Below the pieces are notes generated by a model. That model did not search any database, had not been told where the DNA came from, and saw nothing but the letters and a program-made list of their open reading frames with translations. The translations under genes and the position numbers were made by a program. Positions 53,897 through 62,058 of a stretch of 64,000 nucleotides of DNA are shown here, in pieces (the stretch's first letter is position 1; each line of letters starts with the position of its first letter). The DNA lies in contig NZ_JRKI01000061.1 of NCBI RefSeq assembly GCF_000935125.1, forward strand, positions 186,001-250,000, written 5' to 3'. The stretch is from Streptomyces natalensis ATCC 27448. GTDB lineage: Bacteria > Actinomycetota > Actinomycetes > Streptomycetales > Streptomycetaceae.

Positions 53897-54910
53897 TCAC
53901 TCAGGGTTGTCTGCGAGCGATCTCGCCGCCCGGACACAGTGGGCGAGGGCCGTACGGGCATATGCGGGCGAAGCGCCCGCCAGTCCGCACGAGGGAGTGA
54001 CGACCACGGACTCGGCGAGAATCCCCGGTGTCAGCCCCAGCCTGCGCCACAGCGTCCTGACACCCATGACGCTACCGGCAGGGTCTGACAATGGACCGTC
54101 CACGCCCGGCACCACGCCCGCGAACAGCGCCGTACCGCCCTCGACGGCCTCCCCGATCGCCTCCTCCTCACGCTCGGTGAGCAGCGAGAAATCGAACGAG
54201 ACGCCCGCGACCCCGGCCCGCCTCAGCAGCCCGAACGGCACCTGGGGCGCGCACGAGTGGACGACCACGGGCCCGCCGTCCGCCACCGCGACGAGATCGC
54301 GCAGCGCGCCCTCGACCACCGCCCGGTCCACGGCCCGGTGGGTGCGGTAGCCGCTGGCGGTCTTCACCCGCCCCTGGAGCACCGCGGTCAGCGACGGCTC
54401 GTCCAGCTGGAGCACCACCTCGGCGCCGGGCACCCGCCGCCGTACGTCCGCCAGATGCCCGCGCAGCCCCTCGGCGAGCGACGCCGCCAGGTCCCGGCAG
54501 GCCCCGGCGTCGCTCAGCGCGGCCTCGCCGCCCCGCAGTTCCAGGGCGGCCGCCAGGGTCCAGGGCCCGACCGCCGAGACCTTCAGCGGCCCCTGGTACC
54601 CCTGGGTGAACTCCTCCAGGGCGTCGAGGTCCTCGCCCAGCCAGGCGCGGGCGCGCCGGGTGTCGCGCCCCGGCCGGTCGCTGATCCGCCAGCCGCTGGG
54701 CTCCACATGGGCCCAGACCTCGACCAGCATCCCGATGGTCCGGCCGATCATGTCGGCGCCGGGCCCCCGGGCCGGCAGCTCCGGCAGATACGGGAAGGAC
54801 TCCAGCGACCCGGTGACGGTCTTGGCCGCTTCCCGCGCATCGCCGCCCGGCATCGACCCGATGCCGGTCGCCACGCCCGCGGCCCACTTGTGCGTGCTGT
54901 TCGTACTCAC
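53897..54910 (-). CDS. Cobalamin-independent methionine synthase (MetE C-terminal domain)-like protein
   Basis: 337 residues from the GTG at 54910, half the size of MetE. It corresponds to the catalytic barrel only: N-terminal GVATGIGSMPGGDAREAA, then QLDEPSLTAVLQG. The zinc ligands of MetE appear conserved: HxC in VVVHSCAPQVPF and a late Cys in VTPSCGLAGASP. Such short archaeal/actinobacterial proteins may be core methyltransferases using an alternative methyl donor. The actual methyl donor and acceptor are unknown. It lies between an MFS gene (32 bp) and ligA (31 bp). Confidence 0.83.
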   Translation of the reverse strand: MSTNSTHKWAAGVATGIGSMPGGDAREAAKTVTGSLESFPYLPELPARGPGADMIGRTIGMLVEVWAHVEPSGWRISDRPGRDTRRARAWLGEDLDALEEFTQGYQGPLKVSAVGPWTLAAALELRGGEAALSDAGACRDLAASLAEGLRGHLADVRRRVPGAEVVLQLDEPSLTAVLQGRVKTASGYRTHRAVDRAVVEGALRDLVAVADGGPVVVHSCAPQVPFGLLRRAGVAGVSFDFSLLTEREEEAIGEAVEGGTALFAGVVPGVDGPLSDPAGSVMGVRTLWRRLGLTPGILAESVVVTPSCGLAGASPAYARTALAHCVRAARSLADNPE

Positions 54911-54942
54911 CCGGAGAGGGTATGCGGCGGCGCCGGGGGCGC

Positions 54943-56355
54943 TCACGCCCGCCCGCGCACCCCCACCCACCCGATGACCGCCGCGGCCGCCAGGGCGAGG
55001 GCGGTCAGGCCGAACGCGACGGTCGCGCCCTGGTGGCCGCCGCCCGCCGCGGTGAGGACCGCACCCATCCCGGCGATGCCGACGAGGGAGCCCACCTGGC
55101 GGTTGGCGTTCAGGGTCGCACCGGCGATATCGGCGTGCTCTCGGCCCGCGGCGGCCATCAGGACGCCGGTCATCGCCGGGGAGGCGATCCCGCTGCCGAT
55201 GTTGGTGACGGCGAGGACCACCGCGATCACCCCGTACGGCAGGGCCGGGGACAGGATCAGGAAGAGGACGGCATAGCCCACCGCGGCCAGCGCAAGGGAG
55301 CCGGCGAGGGCCGCCCGGTTGCCCAGGCGCGGACCGAACCGCGCGTAGAGCATGTTGCCGAGCGGGATGATCAGGACGGCCGGCAACATCTGGAGTCCCG
55401 CCGCGACCGGACCGGCGCCGCGCGCGGTCTGGAGGAAGAGCCCCAGGACGAACAGCGCCCCGTAGAAAGCGAAGTTGAAGAGGAAGCCGATGGCGTTGGC
55501 GGCGGCGAAGCGGCCGTCCGCGAAGAGTGCGACGGGCAGGATCGCGGTGCGCGCCCGGCGTTCCCGTACGGCGAATCCGGCCGCGGCCGGCACGGTCACC
55601 GCGAACGCCGCCAGGACCGCGGCCGAGGTCCAGCCCTTGGCGGGCCCCTCGATGAGCCCGTAGCTGAGCGAGCCGAGCGCCAGCAGCCCCAGGACGTGCC
55701 CGCCGGCGCCGAGCGCGGAGCCGCGCCCCGGTACGGCCGCGATGACGCGCGGGGTGAGCAGCAGCGCGACGAGGCCGATGGGGAGGTTGACCAGGAAGAT
55801 GCTGCGCCAGCCGAGGGTGCCGACCAGGAGGCCGCCGAGGGACGGGGCCAGCCCGATGGACGTCGAGACGATCGCCGACCAGATACCGAGGATCTTCGCC
55901 CGGCGGGCCGGCTCGGGGAACGCGTTCATCAGCAGGGACAGCGAACTGGGCATGAACAGCGCCGCGCCCGCCCCTTGGGCGAAGCGGGCCGCCACCAGGG
56001 CGCCGCCGTCCGGCGCGGCGGCCCCCAGCAGGGACGCGCCGGTGAACACCGCGAGCCCGATCAGATAGATCCGGCGGGCCCCGTACCGCTTGGCCAGCGA
56101 CCCGGCGAGCAGCAGCAGCGCGGCGAAGGCCAGCACATAGCCGTCGACGACCCAGGTCAGGCCCGACATGGTCAGGCCGAGCCGGGCCCGCAGGTCGTTC
56201 GCGGCGACGTTCATGATGCCGGTGTCCAGGCTCGCCATCACGAACCCGAGTGCCAGGACGAGGAGTTGGAGCCCGCCGCGGGGCTGCGCCGGGGGGCGCG
56301 TTGCGGGGCGTGCCGCACTCGACGTCACGTGCGGCACCGCTGTCTGAGTGATCAT
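54943..56355 (-). CDS. MFS drug exporter, DHA2 (14-TM) type
   Basis: 470 residues from the ATG at 56355. About 14 membrane helices. DHA2/QacA-type motifs: the N-terminal LVLALGFVMASLDTGIMNVA (motif D1), SLAKRYGARRIYLIGLAVFT (motif A region) and SIGLAPSLGGLLVGTLGWRSIFLVNLP (motif C region). Probably exports a drug or self-made metabolite. It is preceded by a marR-family gene in the same direction, with two operator-like palindromes in the promoter gap, so it is likely repressed by that regulator. No ribosome binding site is visible. Confidence 0.87.
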   Translation of the reverse strand: MITQTAVPHVTSSAARPATRPPAQPRGGLQLLVLALGFVMASLDTGIMNVAANDLRARLGLTMSGLTWVVDGYVLAFAALLLLAGSLAKRYGARRIYLIGLAVFTGASLLGAAAPDGGALVAARFAQGAGAALFMPSSLSLLMNAFPEPARRAKILGIWSAIVSTSIGLAPSLGGLLVGTLGWRSIFLVNLPIGLVALLLTPRVIAAVPGRGSALGAGGHVLGLLALGSLSYGLIEGPAKGWTSAAVLAAFAVTVPAAAGFAVRERRARTAILPVALFADGRFAAANAIGFLFNFAFYGALFVLGLFLQTARGAGPVAAGLQMLPAVLIIPLGNMLYARFGPRLGNRAALAGSLALAAVGYAVLFLILSPALPYGVIAVVLAVTNIGSGIASPAMTGVLMAAAGREHADIAGATLNANRQVGSLVGIAGMGAVLTAAGGGHQGATVAFGLTALALAAAAVIGWVGVRGRA

Positions 56356-56362
56356 GGATTTA

Positions 56363-56406
56363 GTTAAAGCTGTACCTATTGGCAGCGCAATGATTACAGC
56401 TATAAC
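56363..56406. promoter_or_regulatory. Paired MarR-type operator sites
   Basis: GTTAAAGCTGTA (56363-56374) and TACAGCTATAAC (56395-56406) form an 11-of-12 inverted repeat, each built round an AGCT core. The segment is very AT-rich for this genome and lies just upstream of the MFS start. Confidence 0.6.
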
Positions 56407-56426
56407 TTTACCGAACGCATACGAAA

Positions 56427-56453
56427 GGAGCCCCGGGGACATCCCGGGGCTCC
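56427..56453 (-). terminator. marR terminator
   Basis: Stem GGAGCCCCGGG / CCCGGGGCTCC (11 bp perfect, loop GACAT), followed on the minus strand by TTTCGT, 19 bp beyond the marR stop. It separates marR from the exporter gene, implying separate promoters. Confidence 0.82.
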
Positions 56454-56471
56454 CACTTCCACCATCGGGGG

Positions 56472-56918
56472 CTACGCCGCGCCGTCCCGCCCCAGCGCCT
56501 TCAGCAGACCCTCGCGCAACGCGAACCGCTCCTCATGCGAGAGGTGATCCAGCGGCGATTCCGTACCCATCCGCCGCAGCAGATCCAGCCGCAACTCCCG
56601 CCCCGCCTCGGTCAGTACGAGCTGCTTGGCCCGCCGGTCCTGCGGATGCGGCCGGCGCTCCACCATGCCCTGCTTCTCCAGCTTGGAGATGACATAGGTG
56701 ACATTGGGCGGCTCACAGCACAGCATCCCGGCCAGCTCCCGCGCGGTCCGCGGCTCGCCGAGCTCCTCCAGCGCCTTGGCCTGCGTCGGCGTCAGATCCA
56801 GCTCGGCGATCCGGCTGCGCTGATGGGCATCCAGCCGGCGGCCCAGTTCCGTGACGAGCCCCCGGATCTCCCGGAACCCGCACCCCGCCGCCGCGGTCGC
56901 CTTCGCATCTTTGGTCAC
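56472..56918 (-). CDS. MarR family transcriptional regulator
   Basis: 148 residues; GTG start without a clear binding site. Winged HTH: LTPTQAKALEELGEPRTARELAGMLCCEPPNVTYVISKLEKQGMVERRPHPQDRRAKQLVLTEAG, with the DRRAK wing typical of MarR. Two adjacent cysteines in the recognition-helix region (MLCCEPP) could be redox-active, though this is speculative. It probably represses the adjacent MFS exporter gene and perhaps itself; ligand unknown. Confidence 0.88.
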   Translation of the reverse strand: MTKDAKATAAAGCGFREIRGLVTELGRRLDAHQRSRIAELDLTPTQAKALEELGEPRTARELAGMLCCEPPNVTYVISKLEKQGMVERRPHPQDRRAKQLVLTEAGRELRLDLLRRMGTESPLDHLSHEERFALREGLLKALGRDGAA

Positions 56919-56954
56919 CCGTGCAGCGTACGCCGGGCGGTGGGAAAGCGGGCC

Positions 56955-56996
56955 GGGGCGGTTTGGCCAAGGGATGGGGCGGTTTGGCCAAGGGAT
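56955..56996. repeat. 21-bp perfect tandem repeat x2
   Basis: GGGGCGGTTTGGCCAAGGGA plus T, repeated exactly at 56955-56975 and 56976-56996. The second copy abuts the SDR stop codon. Confidence 0.9.
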
Positions 56997-57686
56997 TCAG
57001 CGGCCCGGCCGCACCGATACGTCGTTGATCTCCGCGTCCCGCGGCAGATCGATGGCGGTGAGGATGGTCGACGCCACCGACTCCGGGTCGATCCACCGGG
57101 ACGGGTCGTACTCCTTGCCCTCCTGCTGGTGGACGCTGCCCTGCATGGGCGTCGCCGTACGCCCCGGGTAGACCGACGTCACCCGCACGCCGTTGCCGTG
57201 CTCCTCCGCCCGCAGCGAATCGGCCAGCGCCTTGAGGCCGTGCTTGCTGGCGGCGTACCCGCCCCACTGGGCATGCGCGTTGAGGCCCGCACCGGAGTTG
57301 ACGAAGACCACATGCCCCTTGGCGATCCGCACCATCGGCAGCAGCAGCCGGGTGATCTCGGCCGGTGCGACCAGGTTGACGGCGAGCTGACGCTGCCACG
57401 CCTTGGCCGGCAGGTCGCCGACCGCGCCCAGCTCCACGACGCCCGCGATGTGCTGGAGGGAGTCGATACGGTCCGGCAGCGGCTGGTGGCCGAAGGCCCA
57501 GGCGAGCTTCTCGGGGTTGGCGAGGTCACCGACGAACGTGCGGGCACCGGGGAACTGCCCGGCCAGCTCCTTGGCCCGTACGGCGTCCCGCGCCAGCAGC
57601 CACAGGTCCTCCCCGCGCTCCGCGAGCCGCCTCGCGACCGCCGCTCCGATGCCCGACCCTGCGCCCGTGATCACATGCGTACCCAT
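56997..57686 (-). CDS. Short-chain dehydrogenase/reductase (SDR)
   Basis: 229 residues. Classical SDR: cofactor motif TGAGSGIGAAVA, central VVFVNSGAGL in place of the usual NxSS strand, and the active-site YAASK (Y-x-x-x-K) in WGGYAASKHGLKAL. The C-terminal VYPGRTATPMQGSVH follows. The Arg after the first strand (LARD) suggests NADP. The substrate is unknown. Followed by a LOG-like gene 90 bp upstream in the same orientation. Confidence 0.88.
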   Translation of the reverse strand: MGTHVITGAGSGIGAAVARRLAERGEDLWLLARDAVRAKELAGQFPGARTFVGDLANPEKLAWAFGHQPLPDRIDSLQHIAGVVELGAVGDLPAKAWQRQLAVNLVAPAEITRLLLPMVRIAKGHVVFVNSGAGLNAHAQWGGYAASKHGLKALADSLRAEEHGNGVRVTSVYPGRTATPMQGSVHQQEGKEYDPSRWIDPESVASTILTAIDLPRDAEINDVSVRPGR

Positions 57687-57735
57687 GGGGCGATCCTAAC
57701 GAGGGCCGGGCAGGGCCCGTGCGGAAAGGCCCAGA

Positions 57736-57776
57736 GGGCCGGTGCGGGAGGGCTGGTACGGGAGGGGCCGGTGCGG
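57736..57776. repeat. Degenerate 14-bp repeats x3
   Basis: GGGCCGGTGCGGGA, GGGCTGGTACGGGA and GGGCCGGTGCGG in tandem, ending at the LOG-like stop codon. Confidence 0.75.
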
Positions 57777-58319
57777 TCAGCCCTGAATGCCCGCCTGCTC
57801 CTCCAGGTACGCGAGCGCGCCCACACCGTCCTCCGCGAAGAAGACCAGCTCGGCGAGCGGCAGCGGCAGGAATCCCTCCGCCTCCATCCGCAGGAACTGC
57901 TCCTTCAACCCGTCATAGAAACCAGCGGTGTTCAGCAGCACCACCGGTTTGGTGTGCAGTCCGTGCTTGCGCAGCTCCAGAATCTCGGTGGCCTCGTCCA
58001 GGGTGCCCGTACCGCCGACCATGATGACGATCGCGTCGGCGCGCGCCAGCAGCTGCGCCTTGCGCTCGGCGAGGTCCTTGGTGACGACCATCTCGTCAGC
58101 GCCCTCGTACGCCGCGTGCTCCAGGAACTCCACCGAGATCCCGATCAGCTTCCCGCCGGCCCCGCGCACGCCGTCGGCCATGACCTTCATCAGCCCGGCG
58201 TCCGAGCCGCCCCAGACCAGCGCATGGCCGCCCTTGCCGATCAGCTCGGCGAACCGGCGGGCCGGGACGACATAGCGGTCGTCCAGGTCGGCGGCGGAGC
58301 AGAAGACGCAGATGTTCAT
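57777..58319 (-). CDS. LOG-like (TIGR00730) Rossmann-fold protein
   Basis: 180 residues, usual length. Fold of cytokinin riboside 5'-monophosphate phosphoribohydrolase, or nucleotide 5'-monophosphate nucleosidase. N terminus MNICVFCSAADLDDRYV; the first nucleotide loop VWGGSDAGLMKVMADG; the second, usually PGGxGTxxE, is VGGTGTLDEATE, so the Pro is Val but the catalytic Glu remains. Bacterial members may salvage nucleotides or make cytokinin-like compounds. Upstream is gdhA, separated by a 23-bp repeat array. Confidence 0.86.
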   Translation of the reverse strand: MNICVFCSAADLDDRYVVPARRFAELIGKGGHALVWGGSDAGLMKVMADGVRGAGGKLIGISVEFLEHAAYEGADEMVVTKDLAERKAQLLARADAIVIMVGGTGTLDEATEILELRKHGLHTKPVVLLNTAGFYDGLKEQFLRMEAEGFLPLPLAELVFFAEDGVGALAYLEEQAGIQG

Positions 58320-58422
58320 GGAGCCACGATACGGACCGGGGCGCGGGTGGGCGGGGCGGGTCGGGTCGGGTCCGACGGTCTCGCCCCGACGGGTACGGTC
58401 CAGGCCCCGGTCAGGCCCCGGT

Positions 58423-58491
58423 CCCGCATCGGGTCCGGCCCCGGTCGGGCATCAGGTCAGGCCCTGGTCGGGCATCAGATCAGGCCCTGGT
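58423..58491. repeat. Three 23-bp repeats reaching into the gdhA 3' end
   Basis: Units at 58423, 58446 and 58469 (exact 23-bp period). Units 2 and 3 are 22/23 identical, containing CGGGCATCAG and CAGGCCCTGG. Unit 3 overlaps the last codons and stop of gdhA, so the array apparently grew by copying the gene's end. Confidence 0.85.
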
Positions 58492-59851
58492 CCAGCATCG
58501 CCTCCGCGACTCGTTCGAATCCGGCGATGTTCGCGCCCGCGACATAGTCGCCGGGCCTTCCGAACCGCTCCGCCGTCTCGGCACAGGTGTCATGGATCCC
58601 CCGCATGATGGCCGCAAGCTCCGCCTCGGTCCGCTCGAATGTCCACGCCTCACGGGAGGAGTTCTGCCGCATCTCCAGCGCGCTGGTCGCCACCCCGCCG
58701 GCGTTGGCCGCCTTCCCCGGCCCGAAGGCCACGCCCGCCTCCTTCAGCAGCGCCACCGCCTCCGGGGCCGTCGGCATGTTCGCGCCCTCGGAGACCGCCT
58801 TGACGCCATGACGGATCAGGATCCGGGCGGCGTCGGCGTCCAGCTCGTTCTGGGTCGCCGACGGCAGGGCCACATCGCAGGCGACGTCCCAGACCCGTCC
58901 GCCGGGCACATAAGTGGCCGACAGCCCGCGCCGCTCGGCGTACTCGCCGACCCGCCCGCGCTCGACCTCCTTGATCTGCCTGAGCAGGGCCAGGTCGATG
59001 CCCTTCTCGTCGACGACATAGCCGCCCGAGTCGGAACAGGTCAGCACCTGCGCGCCGAGCGCCTGCGCCTTCTCGATCGTATGGATCGCGACATTGCCGG
59101 AACCGGAGACCACGACCTGCTGCCCGTCGAGCTCCTCGCCGCGCCGCTTGAGCATCTCCTGGGTGAAGAGCACATTGCCGTAACCGGTGGCTTCCGTACG
59201 GGCCCTGGAGCCGCCCCACTGGAGGCCCTTGCCGGTCAGGACGCCGGCCTCCCAGCGGTTGGTGATCCGCCGGTACTGGCCGAAGAGATAGCCGATCTCC
59301 CGGCCCCCGACGCCGATGTCGCCCGCCGGGACATCGGTGTGCTCGCCGAGATGGCGGTGCAACTCGGTCATGAACGACTGGCAGAACCGCATCACCTCGG
59401 CGTCCGACTTGCCGTGCGGATCGAAGTCGCTGCCGCCCTTGCCGCCGCCGATGTTCAGACCGGTGAGGGAATTCTTGAAGATCTGCTCGAAGCCGAGGAA
59501 CTTCACGATCCCCAGATTCACCGACGCATGGAAGCGCAGACCCCCCTTGTACGGGCCGAGCGCGCTGTTGAACTCCACGCGGAAGCCGCGGTTGATGTGA
59601 ATCGCTCCGGAATCGTCCTGCCAGGGCACCCGGAAGATGATCTGGCGCTCCGGCTCGCAGAGCCGCTCCAGCACCCTCGCCTCGACGAACTCGGGACGGG
59701 CCGCCAGCACCGGGGCCAGCGTCTCCAGCACCTCCAGGGTGGCCTGGTGGAATTCCGGCTCCCCGGGATTCCGCCGTACCAGCCCCGCGTGCAGGGAGGC
59801 CGGCCCGGCCGTATGGACGCCGGGCCTGACCTCGGTGTGAACACTCGACAT
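58475..59851 (-). CDS. gdhA: NADP-specific glutamate dehydrogenase
   Basis: 458 residues from the ATG at 59851 (AAGGGA 9 nt upstream; another ATG at 59869 is less well placed). Assimilates ammonia onto 2-oxoglutarate. Hexameric GDH motifs: GPYKGGLRFH (substrate Lys), GGGKGGSDFDPHGKSDAEVMRFC, PAGDIGVGGREIGYLFGQYRR, the Rossmann turn VVSGSGNVAIHTIEKA, and SEGANMPTAPEAV. It connects with the ammonia-releasing urease and agmatine deiminase and with the glutamate-forming proline pathway elsewhere in the window. Confidence 0.95.
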   Translation of the reverse strand: MSSVHTEVRPGVHTAGPASLHAGLVRRNPGEPEFHQATLEVLETLAPVLAARPEFVEARVLERLCEPERQIIFRVPWQDDSGAIHINRGFRVEFNSALGPYKGGLRFHASVNLGIVKFLGFEQIFKNSLTGLNIGGGKGGSDFDPHGKSDAEVMRFCQSFMTELHRHLGEHTDVPAGDIGVGGREIGYLFGQYRRITNRWEAGVLTGKGLQWGGSRARTEATGYGNVLFTQEMLKRRGEELDGQQVVVSGSGNVAIHTIEKAQALGAQVLTCSDSGGYVVDEKGIDLALLRQIKEVERGRVGEYAERRGLSATYVPGGRVWDVACDVALPSATQNELDADAARILIRHGVKAVSEGANMPTAPEAVALLKEAGVAFGPGKAANAGGVATSALEMRQNSSREAWTFERTEAELAAIMRGIHDTCAETAERFGRPGDYVAGANIAGFERVAEAMLDQGLI

Positions 59852-60249
59852 GACTTGCGTTCCCTTCATGGCCGCACGAAAAGCCGTCCGTGGTAAGGGT
59901 TCTGACGAACCCTCGGGCGCATCGGCCGTAGACGTCCCGTCGCTTCGGGACCTTACTTGCCGACCATGGCCGATCGACCGCACGACCCGGGGTGGTTCCG
60001 TGCCTCGGTTCGTTCACTCAGTGGAACCCCGGCCGGGCGGATTTGGTTGCCCACGCGCCGCTCAGCGCGAGGCGGATCCCGCTGCGCGGGAGGTGGTTGG
60101 CGCTGGGTGGGTAGCGCGGGGTGGTCTTGTGGCGCCGGGTGGTCCGGTGCCGCTGTGCGGCCTGGTGGCGCTCGGCGGTCTGCCGCCGGGCCGTGAACCG
60201 GGTCGTAAATCCGTGGACGTGGCGGCGCCCGGCTGATTACCGTGCGTCC
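59852..60249. promoter_or_regulatory. Divergent region between gdhA and MFS exporter
   Basis: No gene seen. Close to gdhA an inverted repeat AGGGTTC-TGAC-GAACCCT (59896-59913) could be an operator or hairpin. I looked for a GlnR box upstream of gdhA and found no convincing match. The part nearer the exporter is GT-rich with irregular GGTGG repeats. Confidence 0.4.
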
Positions 60250-60279
60250 GTGTCCACCCCCGAGGCCTCAAGACGCTAG
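60250..60279 (+). CDS. Candidate leader peptide of MFS exporter (9 codons)
   Basis: GTG at 60250 to TAG at 60277, encoding about MSTPEASRR. It is followed at once by the hairpin 60280-60298. The leader bases CCTCAAGAC (60266-60274) can pair, with one bulge, with GTCTTGGAG at the exporter's ribosome binding site. This geometry resembles the translational attenuators of chloramphenicol exporters such as cmlA. No binding site for the leader itself was seen, so this stays a hypothesis. Confidence 0.4.
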   Translation: MSTPEASRR

Positions 60280-60298
60280 CCACCGGTTGTCCGGTGGC
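60280..60298 (+). promoter_or_regulatory. Hairpin after candidate leader peptide
   Basis: GCCACCGG (60280-60287) and CCGGTGGC (60291-60298) pair perfectly around a short TTG/TTGT loop. Directly follows the leader stop codon in the 5' region of the exporter gene. Confidence 0.6.
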
Positions 60299-60453
60299 CT
60301 GCCTTCCTGCGCCGTCGCGCCGCAGTGCCCCCATGCCTGCGTCTGCGCGCCCGCGCACCTGCCGCCGCCGGATCACCGACCGCCGTGCCGATCGCATCAG
60401 CCGATCGCTTTTCACCGGTCCCTCCCGTGGCTGCGGAGTCTTGGAGTCTCGCC

Positions 60454-61710
60454 ATGTCTTTCGTCCGTGCTGTGCCCTTCACCGTCCATGTGCTCGCCCT
60501 GGCGGTGTTCGCCCAGGGCACCTCCGAGTTCATGCTGTCCGGCCTGGTCTGGGACATCGCCCATGACCTCCATGTGTCCATCCCCACCGCGGGCGCCCTG
60601 ACCTCGGCATTCGCCATCGGAATGGTCATCGGCGCCCCGCTGATGGCTGTCCTGAGCCTGCGCTGGCCACGCCGTCGCGCGCTGCTGACCTTCCTGGCCG
60701 CTTTCCTGATCGTTCACGTCGTCGGCGCGGTCACCACCAGCTTCGCGCTTCTGCTGGTCACCCGGGTAGGGGCGGCATTGGCCAACGCCGGGTTCCTGGC
60801 GGTGGCGGTGGCGACCGCGGCCGGTATGGCCACGCCGGACACCAAGGGCCGCGCCACCTCCGTCCTGCTGGGCGGCGTCACCCTCGCCTGCATCGTGGGC
60901 GTCCCGGCCGGCGCCTGGCTCGGTCAACTGTGGGGCTGGCGCTCGGCGTTCTGGGCCGTGGCCCTCGTGTCCCTGCCGCCCCTGATCGCCCTCCTCCGCT
61001 CCCTCCCCTCCCCCCGCACCGCCACCCCCACCGCCTCCTCCGTCCCCTCCCTCAGTTCCCCGTCTTCTTCCCCTTGCGCCTCTTCCTTGGCGGCGGGTGC
61101 CCGTGCGGAACTGCGCTCGTTGCGTAACCCGCGCCTCCTCGTCACCCTGGCCCTGGGCGCTCTGGTCAACGGCGCTACCTTCTGCGCCTACACCTATCTC
61201 GCCCCGCTGGTCACCACCGTCACCGGCCTCGCCCCGGCCTGGGTGCCCGCCGTGCTGGCGCTCTTCGGTCTGGGCTCGTTTCTCGGCGTCACGCTCGGCG
61301 GCCGATTCGCCGACGCGCGGCCGCTTGCCCTGCTCGTCACCGGCGGGCCGGCCCTACTCGTCGGCTGGGCCGTGTTCGCTCTCACGGCCACCGTCCCGGC
61401 GGCGACGGCCGCGCTCACCCTTGTCCAGGGCACCCTCTCCTTCGCCGTCGGCTCCACACTGATCTCTCAGGTCCTCTACACGGCGGCCGACGCCCCCACC
61501 CTGGCCGGCGGCTTTGCCACCGCCGCCTTCAATGTCGGCGGCGCGCTCGGGCCCTGGCTCGGCGGCCTCCCCCTCACCGTCGGCCTCGACTACCGCGCGC
61601 CCCTCGGGGTCAGCGCCTTGCTGGTCACAACGGCACTCGCGGTCGCCGGCGCGGCCCAGGGACTACGGCGCGGTGCGGACCGGGGCGTGGCCGACGAGTC
61701 GTGCGGCTGA
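60454..61710 (+). CDS. MFS exporter, chloramphenicol-resistance (Cml/Cmx) type
   Basis: 418 residues from the ATG at 60454, with GGAG 7 nt upstream. Twelve membrane helices. The first helices (PFTVHVLALAVFAQGTSEFM, then LSGLVWDIAHDLHVSIPTAG and ALTSAFAIGMVIGAPLMAV) closely resemble the Streptomyces lividans Cml / corynebacterial Cmx chloramphenicol exporters of the DHA1 group. TM5 motif C is VLLGGVTLACIVGVPAGAWLG. The middle loop is Ser/Pro-rich (~185-215). Real substrate unproven: related transporters export other compounds or arabinose. Confidence 0.85.
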   Translation: MSFVRAVPFTVHVLALAVFAQGTSEFMLSGLVWDIAHDLHVSIPTAGALTSAFAIGMVIGAPLMAVLSLRWPRRRALLTFLAAFLIVHVVGAVTTSFALLLVTRVGAALANAGFLAVAVATAAGMATPDTKGRATSVLLGGVTLACIVGVPAGAWLGQLWGWRSAFWAVALVSLPPLIALLRSLPSPRTATPTASSVPSLSSPSSSPCASSLAAGARAELRSLRNPRLLVTLALGALVNGATFCAYTYLAPLVTTVTGLAPAWVPAVLALFGLGSFLGVTLGGRFADARPLALLVTGGPALLVGWAVFALTATVPAATAALTLVQGTLSFAVGSTLISQVLYTAADAPTLAGGFATAAFNVGGALGPWLGGLPLTVGLDYRAPLGVSALLVTTALAVAGAAQGLRRGADRGVADESCG

Positions 61711-62058
61711 CCCGCCATGTCTGACTCGTTCCGGGCCCAGCCGGTGGCGTGGTGGTCCGTGCGCCGGCGGGTGGGCGCGGCTTGAGCCGTGTCTGCCGGA
61801 GTGCGCCAGGTACCCCGTAACGACGCGCGGCGCGCCGCAGCGCGGAGGAAGGCGCCGGGCCAAGAGGCTCACCGCGTTCTGAAGGGCCTGGGCCGTGTGG
61901 CGTTGCTCTTGATCGTGTTCATCGTCCTGATGGTGAAGAACCCCGGAGGTTGAGGTTCCGAGAGTCCGTCATCGTCCTGTCGTCGAAGTAGTGACGGTGG
62001 CGGCCCTTGACGCCGACTCGGCCTATGGGACACGTCCTGGTTACTGCAACCGCAACAA
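61711..62058. other. Gap between exporter and TetR gene
   Basis: Mostly non-coding by appearance; the one ORF worth listing is at 61789-61953. No terminator hairpin of note was recognised after the exporter stop. Confidence 0.4.
61789..61953 (+). CDS. Candidate single-pass micro-membrane protein, 54 residues
   Basis: GTG at 61789 to TGA at 61951. A basic N-terminal half (RNDARRAAARRKAPGQEAHR) is followed by one strong membrane segment (LGRVALLLIVFIVLMV) and a KNPGG tail: a positive-inside topology expected of a real small membrane protein. However, the binding site is weak and the codon bias is only partly convincing. Could be chance. Confidence 0.35.
   Translation: MSAGVRQVPRNDARRAAARRKAPGQEAHRVLKGLGRVALLLIVFIVLMVKNPGG

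Noticed and set aside
59870..60020. GlnR operator upstream of gdhA
   Set aside because: No segment matched the GTnAC-n6-GaAAC pattern convincingly; only an unrelated inverted repeat was seen.
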